Of a DNA stretch of 6,462 nucleotides, positions 6,216-6,462 are shown piece after piece. Within the stretch, counting starts at the first letter, position 1. Every line of letters starts with the position of its first letter. The position numbers and the translations under genes are program-made. The notes beneath the pieces were generated by a model that saw only the letters and a list, made by a program, of their open reading frames with translations, was not told the DNA's origin and searched no databases. Source of the stretch: an uncultured Clostridia bacterium. GTDB taxonomy: Bacteria; Bacillota; Clostridia; Oscillospirales; Acutalibacteraceae. Where the stretch lies: assembly GCA_947628595.1 (NCBI GenBank), contig CANRAN010000077.1:1-6462 (forward strand), given 5' to 3'.

Positions 6216-6462
6216 ATGGAAATTAACTTTGAAAAAAAATGCTTCTCAAAAAAGGAATGATTGTAGATTCGACATTTATTGAAGCTCCCTCGTCAACCAA
6301 AAATAAGAAAAAGGAACGAGATCCTGAAGCACATTCCGCAAAAAAAGGGCAATACATGGCACTTTGGGTACAAAATGCACATTGGCGTTGACCGTGACAG
6401 CGGGCCGGTTCATCATGTAAAAACGACATCAGCAAATGAACATGATGTTACAGCTACAAGTG
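6216..6462 (+). pseudogene. IS5-family DDE transposase remnant, N-terminally truncated and frameshifted, cut by window edge
   Basis: From 6233 to 6388 one frame gives KKMLLKKGMIVDSTFIEAPSSTKNKKKERDPEAHSAKKG before running to a stop at 6389-6391. This is the familiar IS5-family stretch around the first catalytic Asp (IVDST). The homology then continues in another frame from about 6348: the residues after the shared KKG are NTWHFGYKMHIGVDRDSG, then PVHHVKTTSANEHDVTATS, the region expected around the second catalytic Asp (HDVT). The switch lies at the AAAAAAAGGG run (6340-6349) and needs a +1 shift. A second A-run (6232-6239) separates a short upstream ATG frame (from 6216, with GGGGA before it) from the LLKKG frame. 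Roughly the first half of a normal IS5 transposase is absent upstream. The third catalytic residue, if present, lies beyond the window. It points away from tyrS. Most likely a decayed copy; sequencing indels at homopolymers are possible. Confidence 0.8.

Noticed and set aside
6340..6349. Programmed -1 frameshift signal at AAAAAAAGGG in the transposase
   Set aside because: The heptamer resembles a -1 slippery site, but continuing the homology requires a +1 shift (or -2), so a classic -1 frameshift does not explain it.
6223..6435. Minus-strand open frame of about 70 codons at the right edge
   Set aside because: It is antisense to the transposase remnant, whose plus-strand translation gives clear IS5-family residues.
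1..6462. CRISPR array, tRNA or rRNA genes, phage or defence system
   Set aside because: No regularly spaced repeats, no cloverleaf or rRNA-like sequence, and no defence or phage protein motifs were seen. The window is mostly housekeeping genes.

Overview
The window looks like chromosomal housekeeping DNA from a low-GC Gram-positive anaerobe of the class Clostridia (Ruminococcaceae/Oscillospirales-like). The reasons are the strong AGGAGG-type ribosome binding sites, AT-rich sigma-A promoters, a T-box leader ahead of tyrS, and the gene content. This placement is an inference from sequence character, not from a database match.

All intact genes lie on the minus strand, so transcription runs from high to low coordinates. 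At about 6070-6098 there is a near-consensus promoter (TTGACA, 17 nt, TATACT). It drives a tyrosine-type T-box leader (about 6063-5799) with a UAC specifier, a distal Stem I loop, Stem III, an antiterminator and a competing terminator. The leader opens a tightly packed operon: tyrS (tyrosyl-tRNA synthetase), nusB (transcription antitermination factor), a divergent TsaD/peptidase M22-family paralogue, and glmM (phosphoglucosamine mutase). Gaps are 22 nt, a 1-nt stop/start overlap, and 22 nt. If the T-box controls the whole transcript, then nusB, the M22 paralogue and the cell-wall precursor enzyme GlmM all respond to tRNA-Tyr charging.

Downstream is a family 2-like glycosyltransferase gene (1592-651) with its own extended -10 promoter. 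It ends at a strong Rho-independent terminator (about 645-604). A separate extended -10 promoter then drives ruvC (527-24). Immediately after ruvC a well-placed ribosome binding site and ATG begin another gene, which the window edge cuts off after six codons.

At the right edge, on the plus strand and divergent from tyrS, is a decayed IS5-family transposase fragment (about 6216-6462). Its coding sense moves between two reading frames at A-runs, and its N-terminal half is missing.

I did not find a previously undescribed system. The points most worth a second look are the reach of the tyrosine T-box over unrelated genes, the M22 paralogue with altered TsaD motifs, the glycosyltransferase lacking a DXD motif, and the two-frame transposase remnant.
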